From CAWDPQ01 sp049642465 (GTDB taxonomy: Bacteria; Acidobacteriota; Vicinamibacteria; Vicinamibacterales; 2-12-FULL-66-21), in NCBI GenBank assembly GCA_049642465.1, contig JBAROV010000110.1, forward strand, positions 67,475-131,474: DNA of 64,000 nucleotides, in the 5' to 3' direction. The notes under the pieces were generated by a model that was given only the letters and a program-made list of their open reading frames with translations, made no database searches and was not told where the DNA came from. The translations under genes were made by a program, and so were the position numbers. Of the stretch, positions 18,101 to 25,622 are shown piece by piece (position 1 is the first letter of the stretch; every line of letters starts with the position of its first letter).

Positions 18101-21100
18101 TTTGCAAACGATTCGATAGCGCCGCCAGGCCAGGTTATTTCACAGGCGCCAAACGCGGGGTTGACGGCAGCCCCCGGTTCGAAGGTCAACGTGACGTTGT
18201 CACTCGGACCCGTGATGATTGGGGTGCCTAGTGTCGTCGGGCTTGCCAATGTTACGGCGCAGACGACCATCGTCGGTGCCGGTCTTGCTGTCGGCTCGTT
18301 GACGATGGCGTACGACGCGGTCGTACCTGTCGGCTCGGTTCTGAACCAGTCACCGGCCGGCGGCGTGAGCGCACCGCTCGGGTCCGCGGTGAACCTGACG
18401 ATCTCGAAAGGGCCGGCGCCAGTAACGGTACCGAACCTCGTCGGGCAGGGTGAGGGCGCGGCAACCGCCAGTCTCGCGGCCGCGACGCTCGTCGTGGGTA
18501 CGATCAGCCGGACGAATAGTGCGACGGTGCCGCTGGGAATCGTCATGGGCCAAAACCCGTTTGCCGGGTCGCCGGTCCCTGCGGGGACGGCCGTCAACCT
18601 GCTCGTCTCCGATGGGCCCGTCATGGTGACGGTGCCAAACGTCGTCGGGGCACTGAAGGACGCGGCGATGTCCACCGTCCTCGGCGCGAAGCTCTCGGTG
18701 AGCGTGAATTACGCCGCCAGCGCGACCGTGCCGTTGCACGCAATCATCAGTCAGAATCCGGCCGCGGGCACGAGTGTGCCGCTGGGTTCTTTCGTCGATC
18801 TCATCGCGTCGAGCGGACCGACGATTGGAGTCGTGCCCAATGTCATCGGACAGACCGAAGCGGACGCCGGCCTCGCGCTGACGGCGGCCAGCCTGACCAC
18901 CGGCACGATCACGCTGATGAACAGTCCGACGGTTCCCGCCGGGCGGGTCATCTCGCAGAACCCGGCTCCCGGATCCACCGTGCCCGTGAACAGTGCCGTG
19001 GCGCTCACCGTCTCGCAGGGTCCGGTCATGGTCACGGTGCCGGCCGTTGTGGGCGATACGGACACGGTCGCGAAGCAAAAGATCCTCGCCGCGAACCTTG
19101 GCTACGACCTGACGTACCGCGCGGATCTCGTGGTCCCGGCGCACGGCATCATTAGTCAGGATCCGGCTGCGGGCCAGAGTGTGCCGATCGGGACGATGGT
19201 CAACATCGTCGGCTCGTCCGGTCCCACGGTCACCGTGGTGCCCCATGTCGTCGGTCTCCAGCGGGCAGCGGCGGAAACGGCCATCACCACCGCGGGCCTG
19301 TCCGTCGGGCCGGTGACGTTGACGAGCCACGCGACCGTCCCGGCCGGAGCGGTCATCAGCCAGACGCCGGCAGGCGGCTCGAACTCGGCTGCGGGCGTCG
19401 AAGTGTCGCTCGTCGTGTCGGTCGGACCTCCGGTACCGACCGTCGTGCCGAACGTAGTCGGTCAGCCGCGAGCGGAAGCCGAGCAGGCCCTTACCGCGGC
19501 GGGCTTCTCGATCGGCACGGTAACCCAGCTGAATGATTCACTCATCCCGCTGGGTGCGATCCTCAGCCAGACGCCAGCCGGCAGTTCCACCGCGTTGCGC
19601 GGATCGGCTGTCGATCTCGTCGAGTCGCTGGGATCGTTCATCCCTGGTGTCCCACACGCTCTCGACCTGCAGCTCTCCACCCAGGTCGTGAGTTCCGGCG
19701 CCGCGATCGGAGTCACGTCGGTGGTCACCGACGGCTTCGGCACTCTCGTCACGCCGACGCCGCCGATCACCTACGAGATCGTTCCGTCAGCCAACTCGCG
19801 CGGTCCGCTTCCGATACTGACGGATGGTCAGCTCTCGACCGGCGCCGACACGCGTGGGTCTTACACACTGCGTGGCACGGTGGACGGCACGGGAATCGTC
19901 GTCGGTCGGCCGTTCGTCGTGCTCAACGGCGCACCGAAAGCCGTCAACGCTGCCAAACTCGTCAAACTGGCTACGGCGGAAGCGACAATCGCCAAGGCCG
20001 TCGGCGACCTGTACAGCGCGTACCAGACACCGGGTACGCCGGCGGATGCCGCAGCCGCACGCACCGCCCTGGCAGACGCGCTGCTGACGGTGCCGGTTAC
20101 TGGACGGCAGTCAATTCGGCGCAGCACCGTGCTCGCTCCTGAAGTCGGCTTCCTGCCGTCACTCTCTCAGGTCACGGCAGCGGGGTACCCGCTGACGCCG
20201 GGAGACTCGGCCTTCGGCAATCTGATCGGTCAGATCAACGCGAAGCTGATACAGATCACCGCGTTCTACAACAACCTGAACCCTGATGGCACCGTGGGAT
20301 CAGGCGACTCGGTGGCGCAGCTGAATACGTTGAATGCGGAGCTTGCCGCACTTCAGGCGCAGCTTGGAAGCATCAACGTGACGCCTCATGGCATCGTGCG
20401 CTATGCGTCTCAGATAAACGCGCTGATGTCGCACACGATTCCTCTGCACCTGCACGCAGTCACGAATCGTCTCATCTCTGTTTCGTTGCAGTACCCCGAT
20501 CCGGGTGCCGTGCCGGCTGGCGTCGCTCGAATGGAGGGGACGGCAAAGTTCTTCGCCGCGCTCAAAGGCGCTCCTCAGGTAATCACACCGGGCGCGTTCT
20601 ATGGCCGCACGCAACCGGCCTTCTTCTTCCTGCTCGGCATGTTCGGCGGGTCGAGCATCCAGATGCAGATGATCCAGAAGATGTATGGGGAGGTCATGCA
20701 TGAAGTGGATCAGATGATCGGTGTGCTCGTTGCCCATGGGATTCTGTCGATGTTCATTTCGACGGGCGTGGGTGACCTCGTCAGCGGCGCGTCACTGTCG
20801 TTCCATGTTCCGCTCCGCCCGGGAAGCACCATCGAGGGCTACGGATTCGGGACCAGTCCCACGGACAATGAAACGTGGTTTATTGGCCCCCAGGCGTTCC
20901 AGGCGGTGGAAGATCTCGTCAAGGAAGTGAAAGACGCGTTTACCAATTTGCACGACAGCATCGAGGAGTGCCTCGACGCTGCTGCCCAAGGGCAGGCGGC
21001 GTTCTGCGATACCGATGCGGTAGACGACTTCTTCGGCAAGATCGACGGAGCGATATCTGCCACGCAGGAGGCGTATGACAACGCTCACACGCAGCCGACA

Positions 21101-21271
21101 GCGGTGACCTACGGGTGCATCCTCGATGACAGTAGCGGGTGCCAGTCGCTGGTCTTTGGGACCGGATTCCCGGATGTGAACACGACGCGGTTCCCGTCAC
21201 CCGTGATCGTCCTGCACCGGAACTGGATCGGCGGAGGGTGGGGGCTGGGGATTTTCAACTTCATCCCGTAA
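15113..21271 (+). CDS. Giant secreted multidomain protein: PKD, alpha/alpha-toroid, Ig-like, eleven PASTA repeats
   Basis: A 2052-residue exported protein. A signal peptide (about residues 1-39, ending TVATASA) leads into a PKD-like domain (about 45-128, with FGDGTPN and NHTYDAAGTFT). Next is an alpha/alpha-toroid of the prenyltransferase or squalene-cyclase-like type (about 140-480, with GRGGWTYSFHGGNIDGSTIG and GTWDYGGDG), an Ig-like Big_1 domain (about 540-630), a cysteine-containing domain, and eleven PASTA units (about 767-1507) with VPNVVG starts and ISQxPAxG turns. The last 540 residues form an unrecognised helical region with a conserved-looking end (WGLGIFNFIP). PASTA units in kinases and penicillin-binding proteins bind muropeptides, so a cell-wall or surface role is plausible. 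The start at 15113 has GAAGGAAC upstream. Confidence 0.85.
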   Translation: MRTASMAISSLTAVRHVRSLPIGFLIALLVGMTVATASAETLMMPKRDMLRGTSQVVWGVTTLPNHVATAPTTYSINFGDGTPNATGNVTDRSYIAVNHTYDAAGTFTATLQVTRAGTTESASVEIRVFDGSVITPEQLRGVRINSAIEDGLRYLWVNQNSRAANFPNAVTTSWVAHSTQSFTALVVLAFENHNYRLDNSDAAPTGLYEKYVVRRGLNFVIDELRQVSLTTLPGKDPCVEVEPAPCVGLRQNQQSEGYATSLAILPLAASNALNRHVSEITGADNAGFVVGKTYKEILQRLVNALSWGQGDTGIGRGGWTYSFHGGNIDGSTIGWNVLALLDAAAAGITVPAFVKTEFATYAIPTSLNTDGTWDYGGDGNPAFNNIRNMVKAGVALQALFYADIIGLGDSRVLASRNAANLRWLAQPSGDSYPCGNGHNKGCAYAMFNVFKGLKLQGVTTLPNVTRPAGPGNIPASDWYADYVDWLLTNQSAPTTLTGGDWPTLNFSCCDGSTGPASAAMAELILSNVALISPDPTLFATVGLAPVTALLSPGGTHTVIATATSAGGAPVPGVTINFKVLTGPNADAAGEAVTNAAGQATFTYTGIGGAGRDTIQAFIGTLGSNLVEAIWQVPNCNPTSLSVALATPLFPLDQGWRAFSVNGAPGATITQVCQDELPNFENIASWAIDADGVGTSAASIRAQRSGTRTAPGNGRVYHIYFTSSACTGQVTLGVPATAGGSAVDDGPRYNSVTGAPCAVPTIPAVVAAPNIVGDTQSGATTKLATAGLQVGLVSQLNHPSIPAGVVMSQAPAAGINVAAGSAVAMTVSSGPSSVAVPNVVGAPQSTATSNITGAGLAVSINEVNDPSIAAGLVMSQSPIGGTQVAPGSSVVLTVSLGVAITTVPNLVGLPLQGAVSTVGGAGLNFGTVDLVHHATIADGRVISQSPAPGSVVAPGSFVDFVISLGPSPVPVPNVVGQTQGAAEASLVAASLTLGTVAFANDSIAPPGQVISQAPNAGLTAAPGSKVNVTLSLGPVMIGVPSVVGLANVTAQTTIVGAGLAVGSLTMAYDAVVPVGSVLNQSPAGGVSAPLGSAVNLTISKGPAPVTVPNLVGQGEGAATASLAAATLVVGTISRTNSATVPLGIVMGQNPFAGSPVPAGTAVNLLVSDGPVMVTVPNVVGALKDAAMSTVLGAKLSVSVNYAASATVPLHAIISQNPAAGTSVPLGSFVDLIASSGPTIGVVPNVIGQTEADAGLALTAASLTTGTITLMNSPTVPAGRVISQNPAPGSTVPVNSAVALTVSQGPVMVTVPAVVGDTDTVAKQKILAANLGYDLTYRADLVVPAHGIISQDPAAGQSVPIGTMVNIVGSSGPTVTVVPHVVGLQRAAAETAITTAGLSVGPVTLTSHATVPAGAVISQTPAGGSNSAAGVEVSLVVSVGPPVPTVVPNVVGQPRAEAEQALTAAGFSIGTVTQLNDSLIPLGAILSQTPAGSSTALRGSAVDLVESLGSFIPGVPHALDLQLSTQVVSSGAAIGVTSVVTDGFGTLVTPTPPITYEIVPSANSRGPLPILTDGQLSTGADTRGSYTLRGTVDGTGIVVGRPFVVLNGAPKAVNAAKLVKLATAEATIAKAVGDLYSAYQTPGTPADAAAARTALADALLTVPVTGRQSIRRSTVLAPEVGFLPSLSQVTAAGYPLTPGDSAFGNLIGQINAKLIQITAFYNNLNPDGTVGSGDSVAQLNTLNAELAALQAQLGSINVTPHGIVRYASQINALMSHTIPLHLHAVTNRLISVSLQYPDPGAVPAGVARMEGTAKFFAALKGAPQVITPGAFYGRTQPAFFFLLGMFGGSSIQMQMIQKMYGEVMHEVDQMIGVLVAHGILSMFISTGVGDLVSGASLSFHVPLRPGSTIEGYGFGTSPTDNETWFIGPQAFQAVEDLVKEVKDAFTNLHDSIEECLDAAAQGQAAFCDTDAVDDFFGKIDGAISATQEAYDNAHTQPTAVTYGCILDDSSGCQSLVFGTGFPDVNTTRFPSPVIVLHRNWIGGGWGLGIFNFIP
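17411..19635 (+). repeat. Tandem PASTA-encoding repeats (11 units of about 200 bases)
   Basis: Eleven tandem units of 66-69 codons, each starting with a V-P-N-V-V-G-like block and carrying S-Q-x-P-A-x-G about 45 residues later. DNA identity between units is reduced but the phase is constant. In units 5-10 odd and even members resemble alternate units more than adjacent ones, as if a two-unit block had been duplicated. Confidence 0.85.
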
Positions 21272-21273
21272 AC

Positions 21274-21314
21274 GGAGGGGAAAAAAGGGAAAAGGGAGAA
21301 GGGAAAAAAGAAAA
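21274..21314 (+). repeat. 41-base polypurine tract between convergent genes
   Basis: An uninterrupted A/G run made of GGGAAAA-like short repeats, followed immediately by TTCCCC, which can pair with the GGGGAA at its start. It fills the whole gap between the stops of the giant PASTA protein and the serine protease, so it may serve as a transcription stop for one or both. Confidence 0.6.
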
Positions 21315-21319
21315 TTCCC

Positions 21320-22000
21320 CTATTTGCGGGTTGCGAGGAAGGCCCTGAGGACGACGGCCGATGTCGCGAACGCGATGCCCTGTCCGCCCGCGACGAGGCT
21401 CGTCGTCGCACCAACGACCTCGCCGGCGAGGTTGACCACTGGGCCGCCGGAGTTGCCGGGGTTCACCGCGGCGTTGATCTGAATTCGGCGGGCGAGCTCC
21501 GGCGACGCGGTGATCGCCCCGGGCGCCGCGCTGACGATGCCTGCGGTTGCGGTCGTCCCTGCGCCGAACGGATTGCCCACCACGACGATCCATTCTCCGA
21601 CCTTCGGCAACTCCTTGGCGAGCGTAAGAGGCGGTAGCCGCTGCCCGATTTCCAGCAGCGCGATATCGTCGTCCGGATGTATCGCCAATACATGGGCGGG
21701 CTGGCGTCCCCCGGCGGACGTCACGATCGCCTGTGTGCCGATCGCCTGCATAAGGTGCGCGGCCGTGATGACGAGCTGTGCGGCGACGGCGAAGCCCGAT
21801 CCCAGTGTCTGTTTTGCATCTCCGACCGCAACGACTGATGGCCGGACGCGTTCGATGAGCGCGACGAAGTCGGGTAACGAACCCTGCCGCCGCGCCCGCG
21901 CTGCACATGCCGCTGAACCAAGCAGTGGAACGCCGAGGGCCAGCAGCCCGGCGAAGCGACGCCGGGAAAGACCGGCGGGTTCCTTCGTCTCGAGAGTCAC
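21320..22000 (-). CDS. Exported trypsin-like serine protease (HtrA/Deg-type catalytic domain)
   Basis: A 226-residue protein with a Tat-like leader (LSRRRFAGLLALGVPLLGSA). The chymotrypsin-fold triad is complete: His82 (VITAAHLM), Asp112 (DDDIALLEIG) and Ser184 (NPGNSGGPVV). The oxyanion and barrel segments GNPFGAGTTATAGIVSA and GQGIAFATSAV match Deg-type proteases, but no PDZ domain follows, so it is shorter than typical HtrA. I chose the GTG at 22000; a TTG at 22093 would overlap the upstream gene by 59 bases. Its position 35 bases after the membrane-protein gene suggests one operon with the methyltransferase. Confidence 0.82.
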   Translation of the reverse strand: MTLETKEPAGLSRRRFAGLLALGVPLLGSAACAARARRQGSLPDFVALIERVRPSVVAVGDAKQTLGSGFAVAAQLVITAAHLMQAIGTQAIVTSAGGRQPAHVLAIHPDDDIALLEIGQRLPPLTLAKELPKVGEWIVVVGNPFGAGTTATAGIVSAAPGAITASPELARRIQINAAVNPGNSGGPVVNLAGEVVGATTSLVAGGQGIAFATSAVVLRAFLATRK

Positions 22001-22034
22001 ATCAGACAACGTCGGAAAGATGGAATCGCTGGTT

Positions 22035-23399
22035 TCAGAATCCGACCACCCGGCTCGCGTAGACCTCGAAAATCTCTCGTGACTGCGCGGCAAAGTCGCT
22101 GGTGAATGATGCCGCGGCCGGGGACTCGATCACGCTGCGGTGCTTCCTCAGGATATCGGACAGGACCATCCCGAGCACTTTGCCCTCGCCTTCGTAGAGA
22201 TGTGCAGCGTGCTGAAGCCCCGCCGCAGATTTCTGGAATTCGGCGCTCATGGCTTCGATGCGCGCGGCGCGCTCGAAGTTGAACGACACGTAGCCCTGGA
22301 CGTCGTCGAGGAAGGCTGCGATCGGGTTGTCATCCGCGAGCGACGCCCGGGCGGACGCCGCGGCCTCGTCTGCCACGATCCGCATCGCGCTGGCTTCGGC
22401 GATTCTCCGCAGGCCCACAGCGCGATAGTCCGGCATCAGTGGCGTGTTTCGCAGAAACAATTCATTGTGGAAATGCCACGTATAGTTCCGATCGAGGATG
22501 TGATACCCATCCAGCATGCGGCGCAGCGTCCCTCCGTAGCCGCTAAACGCCGCCTGCAGTGGCGCCGTGGCAGCCGGCACGATCGGGGTGCCTTTGGGAA
22601 CGGCGAGGCGGTCGAGGCGATAACCACTGCTTTGCTGGTGCGGATCCATCAGAAAGCTCGGGCTTCCCTGATAGGCCCCCGGGCGGTTCTTGAAGCCAAC
22701 GTAGAGGCCAACCGACACGGCCACGCCAACCAACAACAGGATCAGTGCAGAACGCTCCGACCGCGCCCGATGCAATGACGCCGGCGGCGTGCCGCGTGAA
22801 GGAAACGTCGAACCCCAAACGAGGACCGCGAGCGCCATGAGAATCAGAGTCCCCACCATCAAGGCGCCAAGATAGTGCATCGCCAGTCCGATCTCGCAGA
22901 CCAGCAGCGATGCCGCAAGCATGGCAGTTCCCTCGCGAGCGCGCCCCTCGGCAAGGAGTCGCATCCCCGGCACAAGAGGAAGGAGGGGTGAGACGAATCG
23001 CGCGGCAAGCACGATGACGCCGACCGGTGTCGCGAATATGGCGGCGAGGAGAACGTGCGTGATTATCCGCATCGGGACGATCGACAAGTTGTCGATGATC
23101 TGGTCGCCTTGCGTGATGACGGGAAACAGCAGCCACGGCGCCACGAGCGGCAGCGATGCGACGAGTCGATGCTCACGATGGAGGGTGACGCCAGCGACGG
23201 TGATGAACACGAGACCCATGAGACTGACGTACTCACCACCATCGATCAGATAGTGCAGCCACAGGTTGGTCTCCGCCAGCGCGATGACAAGAACGAAGAT
23301 GCCGAGAACCGCCGTCGCGACAAACAGCCACACTGGAGGACCATGACCCACACGGCGTTGCTGAGGAAACTCCAGTTGGTGCGCCGCGACAGTCGTCAC
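22035..23399 (-). CDS. Polytopic membrane protein of unknown function
   Basis: A 454-residue protein with seven or eight hydrophobic segments in residues about 20-260 (for example VWLFVATAVLGIFVLVIALA, ASLPLVAPWLLFPVI, ALMVGTLILMALAVLVWG and ALILLLVGVAVSVGLYVGF). A soluble C-terminal region follows with a YTWHFHNELFLRNTPLMPDY segment and a helical tail. I recognise no family. The GTG at 23399 overlaps the methyltransferase stop (GTGA), suggesting coupled translation; an ATG at 23486 with GGAG upstream is an alternative but would overlap the methyltransferase by 91 bases. Confidence 0.7.
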   Translation of the reverse strand: MTTVAAHQLEFPQQRRVGHGPPVWLFVATAVLGIFVLVIALAETNLWLHYLIDGGEYVSLMGLVFITVAGVTLHREHRLVASLPLVAPWLLFPVITQGDQIIDNLSIVPMRIITHVLLAAIFATPVGVIVLAARFVSPLLPLVPGMRLLAEGRAREGTAMLAASLLVCEIGLAMHYLGALMVGTLILMALAVLVWGSTFPSRGTPPASLHRARSERSALILLLVGVAVSVGLYVGFKNRPGAYQGSPSFLMDPHQQSSGYRLDRLAVPKGTPIVPAATAPLQAAFSGYGGTLRRMLDGYHILDRNYTWHFHNELFLRNTPLMPDYRAVGLRRIAEASAMRIVADEAAASARASLADDNPIAAFLDDVQGYVSFNFERAARIEAMSAEFQKSAAGLQHAAHLYEGEGKVLGMVLSDILRKHRSVIESPAAASFTSDFAAQSREIFEVYASRVVGF

Positions 23400-24427
23400 G
23401 GCTTGAACCCGATGACGAGCGAGTGCGGATTCGGCGGCGGCAAATCGCGAACCTCCACCTGAGCGAATCCTGCTGCTGTCATCCATCTGCACATCTCCGT
23501 CTTCGCGTGCGCCGACCCGTGTTCGGCCATCAGCATCATGTTCAGCGCGAAATAGGTGGCAAAGGGCGGACTGTTCTTGTCGTCGTTTTCAAAGAATACG
23601 TCGCTGACGACCGCCATCCCGCCAGGTACCATCGCGGCGAAAGCCTTCTGAAGGAGCAGCCGGCAGGTTTCCGGCGTTTCCCGGTGCATCACACCAGACA
23701 GCAGCGCCGCGTCGTAACCGGAACCGAAAGAGGCGGATCGGTAGTCGCCATCGACCAGCTCGATGCGATCGCTCGCGCCGTGTTGCGCAACGATCTCGCG
23801 CGTGACCTCGAGCACCCCTGGAAGATCGAGGACGGTGGCGGTGAGTCCGGGTGTCTGCCGCACGAGGGTGATCGAATACGTGCCGGGCCCGCCACCCACG
23901 TCGAGCAGGCGATGCCGACCGGAAAAATCCACGTTGTGAGGGAGCACGGCGCTGATGCCGCGTGCACGTTCGTGCATCGCGTAGACGAACGCTCGCGTCT
24001 TCGCCTTGTCCTCACCCAGCATGGTTTCGTGCGGTATCGCCGGCCGGCCGGTCCGCACCGTGTCCGCCAGGCGGCCCCACGCGGGGTACAAATCCTCGGC
24101 GAACTTGAGGCCGTGCGCCACGTTAGCCGGGCGACCCTTCACGAGATACGCATCGGTCAAGGGAGTATTCTCGAAGAGATCGCCCGTCCGTGTGAGGAGA
24201 CCCTCGGCCGCACACGCGTCGAGCAGCATCCGGGTGGGCTCCGGTTGCGAGCCGCAGACACGGGAGACATCCTCTGCCGACATCCCGCCCTTCGAGAGAG
24301 GCGTGAACACGTCGAGCTCGGTCGCGGCAAACACTACCATCGACGAGCGATACGCCAGCGCGAGGCGCATGAGCAGCGCGGGATTGGGAAGGGACGCGGT
24401 ACCGGACCGCGGGGGCGTATCAGCCAT
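23396..24427 (-). CDS. SAM-dependent O-methyltransferase (plant COMT/hydroxyneurosporene type)
   Basis: A 343-residue class I methyltransferase. The N-terminal helical dimerisation domain (residues about 10-100, LALAYRSSMVVFAATELDVF) precedes a Rossmann core with the SAM-binding motif LLDVGGGPGTYSITL, the acidic ribose contact TVLDLPGVLE, and ELVDGDYR. Later segments GVMHRETPETCRLLLQKA and MVPGGMAVVSDVFFENDDKN fit the small-molecule O-methyltransferase family. The usual catalytic His is in the region GVMHRE. The ATG at 24427 is preceded by GGAG. The substrate is unknown; it shares an apparent operon with the membrane protein and protease downstream. Confidence 0.87.
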   Translation of the reverse strand: MADTPPRSGTASLPNPALLMRLALAYRSSMVVFAATELDVFTPLSKGGMSAEDVSRVCGSQPEPTRMLLDACAAEGLLTRTGDLFENTPLTDAYLVKGRPANVAHGLKFAEDLYPAWGRLADTVRTGRPAIPHETMLGEDKAKTRAFVYAMHERARGISAVLPHNVDFSGRHRLLDVGGGPGTYSITLVRQTPGLTATVLDLPGVLEVTREIVAQHGASDRIELVDGDYRSASFGSGYDAALLSGVMHRETPETCRLLLQKAFAAMVPGGMAVVSDVFFENDDKNSPPFATYFALNMMLMAEHGSAHAKTEMCRWMTAAGFAQVEVRDLPPPNPHSLVIGFKP

Positions 24428-24845
24428 GTCGCGCACACTCCAAGTGATGTACCAGGGCGCGAGAATACCTGCTCCGTGGTCTCCACGCCATCATCGCCGT
24501 CCCGGCTCGCGGGATGAGACGCAATGGAGCGGTTTTTCGCCGCGGATAATCTAGACAGCGCTGCGCAGACAATAGTCAGGCCCGTCTTCCCGCTCCAGGA
24601 AGGGCTGCGCCAGGCAGACAAATGCCCGATGCTGTGAAGACAAGTCCACGATCAGTCTTCGAGATTGAGTACGTGCTTGTCTGGCACTTCCGTTGCTCGA
24701 GTCAGTCACCGCCACGACCGCTTCTGTGTGGCAAGTGACCACTCGGCAACCAGATGACGTTCATCTCATTGTTGGCCGCAATGGTTCGGGAGTCGATGCG
24801 CCGGGCGCGAATCTGCACGTTCGACTTCGCTGCCGGTTCTGAACC
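24428..24845. other. Divergent intergenic region with a possible broken permease N-terminus
   Basis: About 420 bases lie between the methyltransferase (minus) and the ten-gene operon (plus). The only notable content is a short plus-strand frame at 24754-24849 (MTFISLLAAMVRESMRRARI...) that looks like the cytoplasmic N-terminus of an ABC-2 permease but is out of phase with the downstream gene. No clear promoter hexamers were found. Confidence 0.4.
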
Positions 24846-25622
24846 ATGAGATTGCTGGGCGTCGTCGCCCTTCCCGTCCTATCGCTGGCCGTGATCCTGG
24901 CGGCCGACCCACCGGGGCTCGGATTTGTCCAGCTCGCCAGCGTGACCCGCGCTCGCCTCGTCGGCCAGATGTTGCTGACCGAGGTGGCCATGCTCGTCCT
25001 TTGCGCGCCACTGGCTGGCCTTTTCATGGCCTTGGGGACCAGGCCTGTCGGCGACCGGCCCCCGGGCCGTTCACAAGCGGTGATGCTGATTCTCAGTGCC
25101 TGGCAGCTGGGGTGGCCTTTGGTGAAGCGAATCACGCTGATGACCGCAACGTCAGCGCTGATCGCATTCACGATCCGAGCACCGATTGACGCGAACACGT
25201 TGTTGCTGTCTCATGTGATGCTGTGGGCGGCTGCACTGGCGCTCGCCACGCTCGGCGTTGTCTGTGCGCCCATGTTTGAGGAGCCGCTCGATGCGGCGGC
25301 CTGCGCGATCGGCGTTGCGCTCGCTGCGACGACGCCGGTGTTCGTCGGCGGTCCGGCACTCGACAGCATTCCGCGATGGCTCGTAAATGCGTCACTTGTC
25401 GCCAACCCGATCGTGGCCACGGCGGCGTCGGCGAACATCGACCTTTTTCGGATGGACCTGCTATACCGGTTGTCCCCGCTGGCTCACGGACACGTCGAGT
25501 ATCCGGCAGCGACTACCACACTTGCCGCGTACGTGCTCATCGCTGCCGCATCGCTGCTCCTTACCGCTCGGCAGTTCAACAACAGAGTGATCAGGCTCTC
25601 AGTCGAAAGGATGTCTTCATGA
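24846..25622 (+). CDS. ABC-2-like membrane protein, first gene of the toroid/MoxR/VWA operon
   Basis: A 258-residue protein with about six membrane segments (residues 3-21, 43-62, 95-110, 120-145, 150-170 and 220-240). The sequence NPIVATAASANIDLFRMDLL followed by YRLSPLAHGHVEYPA resembles the distal loop of ABC-2 permeases linked to MoxR/VWA clusters. The ATG at 24846 has no ribosome binding site and begins directly at a membrane helix. A stop codon is two codons upstream in frame, while the missing cytoplasmic N-terminus seems to lie in another frame at 24754, so a frameshift is possible. Its stop overlaps the next start (ATGA). Confidence 0.7.
   Translation: MRLLGVVALPVLSLAVILAADPPGLGFVQLASVTRARLVGQMLLTEVAMLVLCAPLAGLFMALGTRPVGDRPPGRSQAVMLILSAWQLGWPLVKRITLMTATSALIAFTIRAPIDANTLLLSHVMLWAAALALATLGVVCAPMFEEPLDAAACAIGVALAATTPVFVGGPALDSIPRWLVNASLVANPIVATAASANIDLFRMDLLYRLSPLAHGHVEYPAATTTLAAYVLIAAASLLLTARQFNNRVIRLSVERMSS

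Noticed and set aside
17411..19635. Regularly spaced repeats considered as CRISPR
   Set aside because: Units are about 200 bases, in constant coding phase and encode PASTA domains; there are no short identical repeats with spacers.
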